DNA of 50,784 bases from Phascolarctobacterium succinatutens CAG:287 (GCF_000434895.1 NZ_FR892795.1:1-50784), one strand, 5' to 3'. Shown: positions 6,337-15,144, counted from the stretch's first letter. The notes: generated from the sequence alone by a model not told the origin. Numbers and translations are program-made.

Positions 6337-6942
6337 ATGAAAAAAACTCTTCTCACGTTATTCTTGGCGATGGCGGTAGCAGCAGGTGCGTCGGCTGCGC
6401 AGCAAACCGAAGTCGACAAGGGCGACCGCTTTGACTATAAATATCCTGTTTTCACGCAGGAAAATCCGCAGGCAGCACAGCGCATGAATCGCGATATCCA
6501 AAAAATGGTCAACAAATCGCGTAAAGATTTGCGCCATCCGGATATGCGTGCTGTCGGCAGCAATTATGAGGTGATTTACGAAAATGACCAGTTTGTCTGC
6601 CTCACCTTCAACACCTGGTACTATTATGATAAGGCTGCACATGGTATGTACTATACGCACGGCATCGTTTACGACAAGGCTACCGGCAAGCGTGTTCCCT
6701 ACACACGCTTCATAGAAAAGCTGAACGCCGAGCAGCTGAAGCAGGATATCAAGGCTAAAAAGCTGCCCATTTACTGTGCAGATTTGAAGACCGTCAGCGA
6801 AGCGCCGTTTATTGATGACATCGACAACTTCAAAGTAAGCAAGGATTATATCATCACTGAGGACGGTCATCTTTATTTGATGTACCAGCCCTACGAGCTT
6901 GACTGCTACGCCGCAGGCGTTACCTATGTCAAAGTAAAATAA
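6337..6942 (+). CDS. Secreted protein, DUF3298/RsiV-like, 201 aa
   Basis: The signal peptide (MKKTLLTLFLAMAVAAGASA) is cleaved probably after the ASA. The mature protein runs YPVFTQENPQAAQRMNRDIQKMV, then VIYENDQFVCLTFNTWYYYDKAAHG, then THGIVYDKATGKRVPYTRFI. This order is typical of the DUF4163/DUF3298 fold seen in RsiV and PdaC-type extracytoplasmic proteins, where it binds cell-wall-related ligands or lysozyme. There is no membrane anchor or anti-sigma domain here, so it is probably a free periplasmic protein. The ATG follows AAAGGGGGAAA, and a strong terminator follows the stop. Confidence 0.8.
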   Translation: MKKTLLTLFLAMAVAAGASAAQQTEVDKGDRFDYKYPVFTQENPQAAQRMNRDIQKMVNKSRKDLRHPDMRAVGSNYEVIYENDQFVCLTFNTWYYYDKAAHGMYYTHGIVYDKATGKRVPYTRFIEKLNAEQLKQDIKAKKLPIYCADLKTVSEAPFIDDIDNFKVSKDYIITEDGHLYLMYQPYELDCYAAGVTYVKVK

Positions 6943-6953
6943 GCAACAAAAGC

Positions 6954-7002
6954 AAAGCACTGCTCTGCATTTCCCGTAAGGAAATGTGAGCAGTGCTTTT
7001 TT
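6954..7002 (+). terminator. Terminator, probably bidirectional
   Basis: AAAGCACTGCTC pairs with GAGCAGTGCTTT around a further GCATTTCC/GGAAATGT stem and is followed by a T run on plus. It also lies 10 nt past the stop of the minus-strand dCMP deaminase gene. Confidence 0.85.
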
Positions 7003-7011
7003 ACAGCATAT

Positions 7012-7470
7012 TTACTTCTTATCCAGTACGCAGATTTCAATTCCCGATGCAGCCATCATATCCTCCGCCAGCTTATCCGGATAAGGATTAGCATAAACAA
7101 TGCGCTTAATGCCTGCGTTAATCAAAATCTTGGTGCAGACCACACAGGGCTGATGCGTACAATAAATCGTACCACCGTTGACAGACACACCATGATAGGC
7201 AGCCTGCACAACAGCATTCTGCTCTGCGTGAATACCGCGGCACAGCTCGTGCATCTGCCCGGAAGGCACATGCAGCTGCTCGCGCAGGCAGCCCGTAACC
7301 TCGCAGTGAGGCAAATCCTTAGGCGTACCGTTATAGCCTGTCGCTACAATCTGTTTATTTTTGACGATTACCGCGCCGACACTGCGGCGCATACAGGTTG
7401 AACGGCTGCTGACTACTCTGGCAATCTCCATAAAGTAATCATCCCAGCCGGGTCTTGTTTTGCGTTCCAT
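7012..7470 (-). CDS. comEB: dCMP deaminase (ComEB-like), 152 aa
   Basis: Zinc-dependent deaminase converting dCMP to dUMP in pyrimidine deoxynucleotide supply. The zinc site is complete: His81-Ala-Glu83 (HAEQNAV) and Pro-Cys109-x-x-Cys112 (PCVVC). The N-terminal GWDDYFMEIARVVSSRSTC and the ATGYNGTP loop are family signatures. It is the last gene of the leftward upp-comEB unit, starting 7 nt after the upp stop. The length is normal for the family. The name comEB comes from the Bacillus homologue; a competence role is not implied. Confidence 0.93.
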   Translation of the reverse strand: MERKTRPGWDDYFMEIARVVSSRSTCMRRSVGAVIVKNKQIVATGYNGTPKDLPHCEVTGCLREQLHVPSGQMHELCRGIHAEQNAVVQAAYHGVSVNGGTIYCTHQPCVVCTKILINAGIKRIVYANPYPDKLAEDMMAASGIEICVLDKK

Positions 7471-7476
7471 AATTTT

Positions 7477-8097
7477 TTATACCGTACCAAAAATTCTGTC
7501 GCCTGCATCGCCTAAGCCCGGAACGATGTAGCCATGCTCATTGAGATGGTCATCAAGCACAACAGTGTAGATAGGCACATCAGGATGTGCTGCATTCAGC
7601 TTTTCTACACCTTCGGGAGCAGCAACGAGGCACATGAAGCGCAGGTTCTTCATGCCGCGCTTTTTGAGCTGGTCAATAGCAGCAATAGCACTGCCGCCGG
7701 TTGCCAGCATCGGGTCAACAACAATAGTATAAGCGTCCATATCCGCAGGCAGCTTGCAGTAATACTCCATCGGCAACAGAGTTTTTTCGTTACGGCTCAT
7801 GCCGATATGACCAACATTAGCTTCGGGAATAACACTGAGTACGCCCTCCATAAAGCCCAGGCCTGCACGCAGGATAGGCACAACAGTGACACTGCCTTTA
7901 ATACGGCAACCGGTGGTTTCGCACAGCGGAGTGGTAACCTTTACTTCTTCCACAGGTAAATCTCTGGTAGTTTCAAAGGTCAGCAGCGCTGCAACCTCAC
8001 TGATGATGTGGCGGAAGGTTACGCTCTTGGTATCCTTGTCACGCAGGATAGTCATTTTTGCTTGCAGCAAAGGATGGTTTACTACATTGATTTGCAT
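7477..8097 (-). CDS. upp: Uracil phosphoribosyltransferase, 206 aa
   Basis: Salvages uracil with PRPP to give UMP. The PRPP loop DPMLATGGS is at 128-136, preceded by the family segments VPILRAGLGFMEG and EYYCKLP. The C-terminal uracil-recognition region GYIVPGLGDAGDRIFGT is intact. The ATG follows AAAGGAGCG. It is cotranscribed with glyA upstream and comEB downstream; a strong hairpin fills the glyA-upp gap. Confidence 0.97.
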   Translation of the reverse strand: MQINVVNHPLLQAKMTILRDKDTKSVTFRHIISEVAALLTFETTRDLPVEEVKVTTPLCETTGCRIKGSVTVVPILRAGLGFMEGVLSVIPEANVGHIGMSRNEKTLLPMEYYCKLPADMDAYTIVVDPMLATGGSAIAAIDQLKKRGMKNLRFMCLVAAPEGVEKLNAAHPDVPIYTVVLDDHLNEHGYIVPGLGDAGDRIFGTV

Positions 8098-8120
8098 TGG
8101 ATATATCGCTCCTTTTCTTA

Positions 8121-8158
8121 TTAAGACGAAGCGGATAAAGCTTTATCGGTCGTCTTAA
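8121..8158 (-). other. Stable intergenic hairpin between glyA and upp
   Basis: TTAAGACGA (8121-8129) pairs with TCGTCTTAA (8150-8158), and the inside holds a further CGGATAAA/TTTATCGG stem. No T run follows on either strand, so it is more likely an RNA-processing or stability element than a terminator. Confidence 0.6.
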
Positions 8159-9409
8159 TTATAAATTAGTATATAACGGATACTTAGCGCACAGTGCTGC
8201 AACGCGTTTGGCAGCCTCTGCATGCTTATCAGTATCTTCAGGGTTATTGAGCACCAGGCCCATGATAGCCGCAACCTCTTTGAAGTCCTCTTCTTTGAAG
8301 CCGCGGGTAGTAGCAGCCGGAGTACCCAGACGGATGCCGCTGGTTACAAACGGGCTGGCAGGATCAAACGGAATAGTATTTTTATTGCAGGTAATGCCAA
8401 TATTATCCAGCAGCTTTTCTGCTTCCTTACCGGTCAGGTTTTTGTTGCGCACATCAACCAGAATCAGATGGTTGTCGGTACCGCCGGAAACAAGACGGAA
8501 GCCTTCAGCCTTCAAGCCTTCGGCAAAGGCCTTGGCATTCTTAACAATGTTTTCTGCGTACTCTCTGAATTCAGGCTTCAGAGCTTCGCCAAAAGCAACA
8601 GCCTTAGCAGCAATAACGTGCATCAGCGGGCCACCCTGGATGCCGGGGAAAATAGCCTTGTTGATTTTCTTGGCATATTCCTCATTGTTGGTCAGAATCA
8701 GACCGCCGCGAGGACCACGCAGAGTTTTGTGGGTGGTAGTAGTTACGATGTCCGCATACGGAACCGGAGACGGATGCAGGCCTGCTGCAACCAGACCGGC
8801 GATGTGTGCCATATCAACCAGCAGCAAAGCACCGTTAGCATGAGCAATATCAGCGATGCGTTTGAAATCGATAATACGCGGATAAGCGCTGGCACCGGCA
8901 ACAATCAGCTTCGGATGATGCTCTTTAGCCAGCTTGTCCATTGCATCGTAATCAAGCAGCTCGGTTTCCGGATTAACGCCATAATGCACAACATTGAAAT
9001 AAGTACCGGAAATATTTACCGGGGATCCATGGCTCAGGTGACCGCCTTGGGACAGGTCCATACCCATAATGGTATCGCCGGGTTTCAAGAAAGCAAAGTA
9101 CACGGTCAGATTGGTGCTGGCACCGCAGTGAGCCTGTACGTTAGCATATTCAGCATGGAATAATTTTTTGGCACGTTCAATAGCCAAAGTTTCAACCTTA
9201 TCAACATATTCACAGCCGCCATAATAACGGTGACCGGGATAGCCTTCAGCATACTTATTGGTCAGTACGCTGCCCATAGCCTCCATTACTGCGGGAGTAA
9301 CGATGTTTTCGGATGCAATCAGTTCGATTTTGTCACGTTGGCGGTTAAGCTCCGCATCAATGTAACCTTTCAGCTCAGGATCAACTACGCTAAGTTTTTC
9401 CAGATTCAT
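8159..9409 (-). CDS. glyA: Serine hydroxymethyltransferase, 416 aa
   Basis: PLP enzyme interconverting serine and glycine while charging tetrahydrofolate with a one-carbon unit. That unit feeds purine, thymidylate and methionine synthesis, all represented nearby. The PLP lysine is Lys228 in TTTTHKTLRGPRGG. ASENIVTPAV, YAEGYPGHRYYGG and VDMAHIAGL are also present. Length and start (ATG after TAGGAGGGA) are normal. It lies between the DUF436 gene and upp on the same strand, with a pair of DnaA-box-like sites in its upstream gap. Confidence 0.97.
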   Translation of the reverse strand: MNLEKLSVVDPELKGYIDAELNRQRDKIELIASENIVTPAVMEAMGSVLTNKYAEGYPGHRYYGGCEYVDKVETLAIERAKKLFHAEYANVQAHCGASTNLTVYFAFLKPGDTIMGMDLSQGGHLSHGSPVNISGTYFNVVHYGVNPETELLDYDAMDKLAKEHHPKLIVAGASAYPRIIDFKRIADIAHANGALLLVDMAHIAGLVAAGLHPSPVPYADIVTTTTHKTLRGPRGGLILTNNEEYAKKINKAIFPGIQGGPLMHVIAAKAVAFGEALKPEFREYAENIVKNAKAFAEGLKAEGFRLVSGGTDNHLILVDVRNKNLTGKEAEKLLDNIGITCNKNTIPFDPASPFVTSGIRLGTPAATTRGFKEEDFKEVAAIMGLVLNNPEDTDKHAEAAKRVAALCAKYPLYTNL

Positions 9410-9452
9410 TTTAAGTCCCTCCTAAAAATAAAACATTAAATATCAACCAGTT

Positions 9453-9473
9453 TTATCCACAGGTTGTGGATAA
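9453..9473. promoter_or_regulatory. Inverted pair of perfect DnaA-box sequences upstream of glyA
   Basis: TTATCCACA (9453-9461) and its inverse TGTGGATAA (9465-9473) are separated by three bases. Each matches the consensus DnaA box exactly. They lie 44-64 bp upstream of the glyA start codon. No T run follows, so a terminator is unlikely. Confidence 0.6.
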
Positions 9474-9515
9474 GCGCTCAGAAATTCTGCTCTACTAAAA
9501 GACGCAGATGGTGCC

Positions 9516-10073
9516 TTATGGGCGATTTTCCAGATATTGGGCACGCGGTCCCCCAATTAACGGCGGACGGGTTTTAGCGGCAGTCAGCACTGCTTCGCCA
9601 ATTTTTTTATATTGCAGGCGTACAGGTACAGCAACTCGTTTGAGATGCATGCCGATGAGCGTCTGGCCAATATCAATACCAAGATGGGCAGAAATTTTTT
9701 CTACCACTACAGGTTCAGCAAAATTTTCGTAGGCAGCAGTTGCCATAGCGCCGCCGGCATGAGCCACCGGACGCACGGTAACCTCCTCAAGATTGTAGCG
9801 TTCGGCTGTTTCTGCCTCCACTACTAAGGAACGGTTGAGATGCTCACAGCATTGTACGGCAAGATAAAGCTCGTGTGCATCGCACACTGCCTTCAGCGCC
9901 TTGAACATAGCAACAGCTGTTTCACTGCTGCCGCCGGTGCCGATTTTGTTGCCGAGCACTTCGCTGGTGCTGCAGCCAAGCACGAAAATCTGTCCCTTTT
10001 TAGGCTTTGCTATACTAATGAGCTCTTCAGCAGCTGCTGCCAGCTCCTTAGCTATTTGCATATTTGTTTCCAT
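9516..10073 (-). CDS. DUF436 (TIGR01440-type) protein, 185 aa
   Basis: A conserved Firmicute protein of unknown biochemical function. Recognisable segments are KPKKGQIFVLGCSTSEVLGNKIGT near the N-terminus, AVQCCEHLNRSLVVE in the middle and HLGIDIGQTLIGMHLKRVAVPVR near the end. The start is placed at the METNMQIAKEL methionine (10073); a longer frame to 10136 lacks a ribosome site, and an inner ATG at 10061 is also possible. It is the usual neighbour of rpiB and glyA in Clostridia and Negativicutes. Confidence 0.88.
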   Translation of the reverse strand: METNMQIAKELAAAAEELISIAKPKKGQIFVLGCSTSEVLGNKIGTGGSSETAVAMFKALKAVCDAHELYLAVQCCEHLNRSLVVEAETAERYNLEEVTVRPVAHAGGAMATAAYENFAEPVVVEKISAHLGIDIGQTLIGMHLKRVAVPVRLQYKKIGEAVLTAAKTRPPLIGGPRAQYLENRP

Positions 10074-10142
10074 TGTTGCTTTACTTCTTTTCTGTTTATT
10101 TTCAGAAACGCAAAAATCGTTTAGGCTGCGACGCAAAGACGA

Positions 10143-10589
10143 TTATTTTGCTTCCAAATCCATGATTTTATTTACACGGCGTTCATGACGACCACCGGCA
10201 AATTCGGTTTCCAGCCAAGCATCGGTAATCATTTCTGCCAGACCTACGCCCAGAACACGCTCGCCCATGCAGAGCACGTTGGCATTGTTATGCTCACGGC
10301 ACATTTTAGCGGAGAAAACATCACCGCACAGAGCAGCGCGAATACCCTTGCATTTATTGGCAGCGATAGAAATGCCGATACCGGTACCGCAAATCAGGAT
10401 GCCCTTTTGCGCACCGCTGGCACCGCTGGTAATATCCTCACACAGCTTAGCAGCATAATCGGGATAATCTACGGAATCTTCGCTGTAGGTGCCATGGTCA
10501 ACAACCTCGATGCCTTTATCCTCTAAATATTTTTTGATATGCTCCTTTAAATGGAAGCCACCATGATCACAAGCCATTGCAATTTTCAT
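10143..10589 (-). CDS. rpiB: Ribose-5-phosphate isomerase B, 148 aa
   Basis: Interconverts ribose-5-phosphate and ribulose-5-phosphate, supplying ribose for PRPP. ACDHGGFHLKEHI at the N-terminus carries the substrate-binding Asp-His. The active-site CGTGIGISIAANK loop, CGDVFSAKMCREHNNANVLC and the C-terminal GGRHERRV are all present. Length is typical of RpiB. It is part of the leftward prfA-prmC-sua5-rpiB-DUF436 series. Confidence 0.95.
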   Translation of the reverse strand: MKIAMACDHGGFHLKEHIKKYLEDKGIEVVDHGTYSEDSVDYPDYAAKLCEDITSGASGAQKGILICGTGIGISIAANKCKGIRAALCGDVFSAKMCREHNNANVLCMGERVLGVGLAEMITDAWLETEFAGGRHERRVNKIMDLEAK

Positions 10590-10639
10590 AAATAATCTTC
10601 TCCTCTCCTGCTTTTTAATGCCGGGATTATCTTTAACCT

Positions 10640-11746
10640 TTATTGTAACATAAATGACGGTAAATTTATATTATTTTTTAAATGCAGGCTACCGTTTTCC
10701 AACGTTATGATCTGATAGCCCGCAGCCTTACGCAGGCGGTTCATGATTGCCAGTCCCAGGCCGTCCTCCTCTACGCCTTCGGCGAGGATGACATCCGGAC
10801 AGGTACGGTCAAAATCGCGCAGCAGGTAGAATAAATCCGCCGCCAGCTGCTCGCGGCTGTCGCCCCAGCAGGAAAGCTGCAGCTGCTGCTTTTCGACAAG
10901 CTCTGCCAGCTCGCTTTCCAGCTCACGTCCGCACAGCACGCCGACGGTTTTGCCTTCAGCCAGAGCCTTGGCAATAACCTGCGGCAGACGCTCGCAGGCT
11001 GCACCCTCAAACAGGTAAACAGGTGCTTTCGGAGCATAATGACGGTACTTCATCCCCGGTGCCTTGGGCTTAAAGTTTTTATCTCCCTGCAGCGCCGGGT
11101 CGATTTCTACCGCACCCATAACCTCCGTCAGCATTTCATAGGTAATGCCGCCCGGTCGCAGGATAGTGGGAACAGCGCTCGTTGTATCCACCACGGTGGA
11201 TTCCAGACCAATGCCGCAGTTGCCGCCATCAAGCATACCGGCAATTTTGCCCTGCATATCCTCCAGCACATCCTGCGCGTTCGTCGGGCTCGGGCGACCG
11301 GAAATATTAGCCGACGGCGCCGCGATTGGACAACCGCAGGCACGGATAAAATCCTGAGCGAATTTATTAGATGGGAAGCGTACAGCGACAGTTTCCAGTC
11401 CTGCGCTTACAGCGTCAGGCACAATAGCAGATTTATTGACAATCAGTGTCAGCGGTCCCGGCCAAAAATGCTCCATAAGCTTTTTGGCATTAGCATTCAA
11501 ACCGGTAGTCAGCTGCGCAATATCTTCCTTTTTAGCGATATGCAGAATCAACGGATTATCGTTAGGTCTGCCCTTAGCAGCAAAAATCTTGGCTACAGCC
11601 TCAGGATTCAGACCATCCGCACCCAGGCCGTAAACTGTTTCCGTCGGAAACGATACAACCTCACCCGCACGGATCAGTGCCGCTGCCTCCTGCATAATCT
11701 CTTGATTATCAGAGTTCTTTTGTAATTTCCAGTAGGAGGTTTTCAT
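10640..11746 (-). CDS. L-threonylcarbamoyladenylate synthase (Sua5/TsaC type), 368 aa
   Basis: Makes threonylcarbamoyl-AMP for the t6A37 modification of ANN-decoding tRNAs. The YrdC domain occupies about residues 15-205 (FPTETVYGLGAD, KGRPNDNPLILHI, PIAAPSANISGRPSPT). The C-terminal Sua5 domain (about 230-365; APGMKYRHYAPKAPVYLF) follows, so this is the long Sua5 form. The start at 11746 (MKTSYWKL) follows GTGAGGATAA. The gene overlaps the end of prmC by 38 bp, implying translational coupling. Confidence 0.95.
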   Translation of the reverse strand: MKTSYWKLQKNSDNQEIMQEAAALIRAGEVVSFPTETVYGLGADGLNPEAVAKIFAAKGRPNDNPLILHIAKKEDIAQLTTGLNANAKKLMEHFWPGPLTLIVNKSAIVPDAVSAGLETVAVRFPSNKFAQDFIRACGCPIAAPSANISGRPSPTNAQDVLEDMQGKIAGMLDGGNCGIGLESTVVDTTSAVPTILRPGGITYEMLTEVMGAVEIDPALQGDKNFKPKAPGMKYRHYAPKAPVYLFEGAACERLPQVIAKALAEGKTVGVLCGRELESELAELVEKQQLQLSCWGDSREQLAADLFYLLRDFDRTCPDVILAEGVEEDGLGLAIMNRLRKAAGYQIITLENGSLHLKNNINLPSFMLQ

Positions 11747-12632
11747 ATTTATCCTCACCCTCTTTTTCTTTTAAAGCAAAAACCATGCGCGGTATGCCTG
11801 CATAGTCCATACGCACGGCAGTTTTGGCAAAGCCATGCTCCAAGCACAGCTTTTGCACCGCTTCGCTTTGGTCAATGCCAATTTCAAACGCCAGCAAGCC
11901 ATCTTCTGCCAGATGCTCCGCAGCTTCGGCACAGATGCGGCGGTAAAAATCAAGTCCGTCCGCACCGCCGTCAAGTGCAGTGCGTGGCTCCTGCTGTACA
12001 TCCTGCGCCAGCGTCGCAATGTCGGCAGCAGGAATATACGGCGGATTCGAAACGATGATATCAAACTTTTTCTCCACAGGTACGTTGCTGAACAAATCGC
12101 TTTGGCGGAAGGCCACACGCTTATCCACGCCGATAGCGGCAGCGTTTTCTTTCGCTACTGCCAAAGCCTCGTTGCTGATATCCACGCCCACGCCAACGGC
12201 AGCAGGCAGATAATCAAGCAGCGAAACGATAATTGCACCGCTGCCGGTACCAATATCCAATGCCTTTACGGCACCGTCTGCGCGCAGCATCGGCGCAGCC
12301 TTCACCAGGCTTTCCACCAGCAGCTCCGTTTCCGGGCGCGGCACCAGGGTAGCAGGCGTAACCTTAAAGCTGTTGCGCATAAAAGCGCGCTCACCGATAA
12401 TGTAGGCCAGCGGCTCATGCTTAGCGCGGCGCTCTACATAAGAGCGCATCTTGTCACGTTCCTCCTCGCTTAAAGGCTTATCAAACTCGGTATACAGCTT
12501 AATACGTTCACATTTCAAGACAGCACAAAGCAGCACTTCGGCGTCAAGGCGTGGATTTTCCACGCCTTTTGCTTCAAAGTGCTGCTTAGTCCAGTTTAAG
12601 ATTTTCATAATCGTCCAAACCGGCTTATCCAT
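11709..12632 (-). CDS. prmC: Peptide chain release factor N5-glutamine methyltransferase, 307 aa
   Basis: Methylates the glutamine of the GGQ motif in release factors, using SAM. The SAM-binding LDIGTGSGAIIVSLL and the catalytic NPPYIP motif are present, with an N-terminal PrmC helical domain (LNWTKQHFEAKGVENPRLDAEVLL). It follows prfA, its substrate, by one base beyond the stop codon. The ATG at 12632 has AGGTG upstream. The C-terminus overlaps sua5. Confidence 0.95.
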   Translation of the reverse strand: MDKPVWTIMKILNWTKQHFEAKGVENPRLDAEVLLCAVLKCERIKLYTEFDKPLSEEERDKMRSYVERRAKHEPLAYIIGERAFMRNSFKVTPATLVPRPETELLVESLVKAAPMLRADGAVKALDIGTGSGAIIVSLLDYLPAAVGVGVDISNEALAVAKENAAAIGVDKRVAFRQSDLFSNVPVEKKFDIIVSNPPYIPAADIATLAQDVQQEPRTALDGGADGLDFYRRICAEAAEHLAEDGLLAFEIGIDQSEAVQKLCLEHGFAKTAVRMDYAGIPRMVFALKEKEGEDKYENLLLEITKEL

Positions 12633-12633
12633 T

Positions 12634-13701
12634 TTATTTCACCTGCCGTAATTGTTCGCTTTGCTTAGCAGTAATCAGCGCACCCAGCAGCTCGTCCAGA
12701 TCACCGTTGACAATGCTGTCCAGCTTATGCAGTGTCAGACCGATGCGGTGGTCGGTAACGCGTCCCTGCGGATAATTGTAGGTGCGGATACGCTCGCTGC
12801 GGTCGCCGGTGCCTACCTGGCTTTTGCGGTCCTCGGCAGTAGCGGCACGCTGCTCCTCCTGCGCCTGCTCCAAAATACGCGCACGCAATACGCGCATACA
12901 TTTTTCACGGTTCTTCAGCTGAGATTTTTCATCCTGGCACTGTGCTACAATGCCTGTCGGAATATGGGTAATACGAACTGCAGATTCGGTTTTGTTTACG
13001 TACTGGCCACCGGCACCGCCTGCACGATAGGTATCGACACGCAGGTCTGCAGGATTAATCTCTACGTCAACCTCTTCAGCCTCCGGCAGTACAGCCACGG
13101 TAACGGTAGAGGTGTGTACGCGTCCCTGAGATTCGGTTTCCGGCACGCGTTGTACACGGTGTACGCCGCTTTCGAATTTCATACGACTGTAAACGCTGTC
13201 GCCGCTGATCTGGAAAACGACCTCCTTAAAGCCGCCCAGCTCAGTCGGGTTGGAATCCATAACTTCAACACGCCAGCCGCGGGTTTCTGCATAACGCAGA
13301 TACATACGGAAGAGAACACCGGCAAAAAGCGCAGCCTCATCACCGCCGGCACCGCCGCGGATTTCCACGATAACGTTTTTGTCATCGTTCGGGTCGGAAG
13401 GCAGCAAAAGAATCGTGAGCTTTTCCTCATATTCTTCAATCTGCGGTTTGAGCTCCTTCAGTTCCTCTTTAGCCATTTCCACCAGCTCTTCATCATCGCC
13501 TGCTGCCAGCAGCTCCTCTGCCTCATCGCGAGCCTTAATCATATCGCGGTATTCACGATAAGCGGTAACAATCGGCTCCAGTTTGGCATGCGCTTTGGTA
13601 GCCTTCAGCCAGTTGGTCTGGTCGGCAATAACCTCGGGGTCACTGATTTTTGCCTCTAAGTCTAAATATCTGTCTTCTAGTGCCTGCAATTTGTCGAGCA
13701 T
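12634..13701 (-). CDS. prfA: Peptide chain release factor 1, 355 aa
   Basis: Recognises UAA and UAG and triggers peptide release. The GGQ motif is in RAGGAGGQYVNKTESAVR. The PxT-like anticodon element region (RVPETESQGRVHTSTVTVAV) precedes it, so it is RF1 rather than RF2. The start at 13701 (MLDKLQALEDRY) follows GAGAGGAGA; six upstream codons in frame are not family-like. It is the head of the prfA-prmC-sua5 run. Confidence 0.96.
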   Translation of the reverse strand: MLDKLQALEDRYLDLEAKISDPEVIADQTNWLKATKAHAKLEPIVTAYREYRDMIKARDEAEELLAAGDDEELVEMAKEELKELKPQIEEYEEKLTILLLPSDPNDDKNVIVEIRGGAGGDEAALFAGVLFRMYLRYAETRGWRVEVMDSNPTELGGFKEVVFQISGDSVYSRMKFESGVHRVQRVPETESQGRVHTSTVTVAVLPEAEEVDVEINPADLRVDTYRAGGAGGQYVNKTESAVRITHIPTGIVAQCQDEKSQLKNREKCMRVLRARILEQAQEEQRAATAEDRKSQVGTGDRSERIRTYNYPQGRVTDHRIGLTLHKLDSIVNGDLDELLGALITAKQSEQLRQVK

Positions 13702-13837
13702 TAGAAATTCTCCTCTCAAGTGTTATGTTAGTCTTATAAATTTAATTCAAAGTGATTCGTTAAGAAAACATTCTCTCCTACAAGCGAAGTGTTCAATATA
13801 ACGTTATTTTAAAAACAGAATAGTGCAGTCCCCTCTC

Positions 13838-13876
13838 AGTCGCCCTACGGGCGCCAGCTCTCCCCAAGGAGAGCCT
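13838..13876. repeat. REP-like palindromic element
   Basis: CGCCCTACGGGCG (13841-13853) followed by GCTCTCCCCAAGGAGAGC (13857-13874). This is the same two-palindrome plan as the units near 1.7-1.9 kb but with different arms. It fills the gap between prfA and the DUF1385 gene; nothing else is seen in 13702-13909. Confidence 0.6.
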
Positions 13877-13909
13877 CATAGATCAGCCTGCAAACCTATA
13901 AAATCACTT

Positions 13910-14788
13910 TTACTCTATAATTTCTTCAGGCGGCAGCACTGCCTTCAGCGAAGCAATTGCCACCTCAATCTGGCTGTCGTCAGGCTGACGTGTAGTCAGC
14001 TTCTGCAGCAAAAGTCCCGGCATAATTGCCATATGCACCAGCTTATTATCGTTATGCGCACCGGCAAAACGAATAATCTCATAGCTGACGCCCGCAATTA
14101 CCGGCATCAGCACTACACGGGAAGCAATACGCTCCAGCAGGCTGGGCCAGCCCAGGAAGGTAAAAATAAACATGCTTATCAGCATGACAATCATCAGAAA
14201 GTTGGTACCGCAGCGCGGGTGCAGCGTACTGAACGGACGCACATTTTCTACACGCAGCGGTAAGCCTGCCTCATAGGTATAAATAGTTTTGTGCTCCGCA
14301 CCGTGATACTGGAATACGCGCTGAATATCCTCCATCGAGGAAATAGCCGCAATATAGGCCAGAAAAATAGCCATACGCAACACGCCCTCAGCCAGGTTGA
14401 GCATCATCGGATCCTCAGTCAGCTCATGCAGAAAACGCATAGACCAGGTCGGGATAACGATAAACAGACCGACAGCCAGCAATACGGAGGTAGCAATAGT
14501 CATCGCCATCTCCTTGCCCGTCAGCTGCTCGTCCTCTTCGCCTGAAACCTGTGCCGAATAGGCCAAGGCCTTGATGCCGTCATATAATGATTCAAATAAA
14601 GCAATAACGCCGCGAAGCAACGGTTTTTTCAAAATAGGATATTTATCACGGATACTGTTGACAGGATTTACATCCACGGCAATTTCTCCGTCAGGTTGGC
14701 GCACGGCAACGGCCACCTTATGCGGTCCGCGCATCATAACGCCCTCAATTACGGCTTGTCCGCCTACAGATAATTTTTTCGTGCTCAT
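13910..14788 (-). CDS. DUF1385 family membrane protein (YqhQ-like), 292 aa
   Basis: A conserved Firmicute membrane protein of uncertain function. The family opening VGGQAVIEGVMMRGPHKVAVAVR is followed by a central FQYHGAEHKTIYTYEAGLPL motif, RFSTLHPRCGTNFL-type residues (PFSTLHPRCGTNFL), and four or five hydrophobic helices. The start at 14788 (MSTKKLSVGG) has ACGGAGT upstream; 15 extra codons in frame lack a ribosome site. It lies between rpmE and prfA, its standard location. Confidence 0.9.
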   Translation of the reverse strand: MSTKKLSVGGQAVIEGVMMRGPHKVAVAVRQPDGEIAVDVNPVNSIRDKYPILKKPLLRGVIALFESLYDGIKALAYSAQVSGEEDEQLTGKEMAMTIATSVLLAVGLFIVIPTWSMRFLHELTEDPMMLNLAEGVLRMAIFLAYIAAISSMEDIQRVFQYHGAEHKTIYTYEAGLPLRVENVRPFSTLHPRCGTNFLMIVMLISMFIFTFLGWPSLLERIASRVVLMPVIAGVSYEIIRFAGAHNDNKLVHMAIMPGLLLQKLTTRQPDDSQIEVAIASLKAVLPPEEIIE

Positions 14789-14853
14789 AGATATACTCCG
14801 TAAAACTAAATAAAGCAGAACCCGCATGTGCAAGCTCTGCCTTATTGTATAGA

Positions 14854-15057
14854 TTATTGTTCTTTGTTGTAACGTTTGTTGAACTTCTCGATACGACCAC
14901 GAGCAGCTACGTTACGTTGTTGACCAGTGAAGAATGGATGGCATTTAGAGCAAACATCCACGCGTAATTCTTTTTTAGTGCTACCAGTTACGAAGCTTGC
15001 ACCACATGCGCAGGTAGCAGTAACTTCACCGTAATTCGGATGAATCTTTTCTTTCAT
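14854..15057 (-). CDS. rpmE: 50S ribosomal protein L31 (zinc-binding form), 67 aa
   Basis: Opens MKEKIHPNYGEVTATCACGASF, the L31 signature. The zinc ligands are present as CxC (CAC) and CxxC (CSKC), so this is the C+ form rather than the zinc-free YtiA-type paralogue. The ATG follows AGAGAGGTG. It heads the leftward cluster of translation genes. Confidence 0.97.
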   Translation of the reverse strand: MKEKIHPNYGEVTATCACGASFVTGSTKKELRVDVCSKCHPFFTGQQRNVAARGRIEKFNKRYNKEQ

Positions 15058-15144
15058 TCTTTACACCTCTCTTTGCTAAGAACATTATATTCATAATTTA
15101 GAAGCTGCCTTGCTTGGCAAAGCGGCTTGCATTAACACTAGATT

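Noticed and set aside
8222..9163. A 313-codon plus-strand open frame
   Set aside because: It is the antisense shadow of glyA, which has full family motifs. The same holds for long plus-strand frames opposite prfA, purF, clpB and metH.
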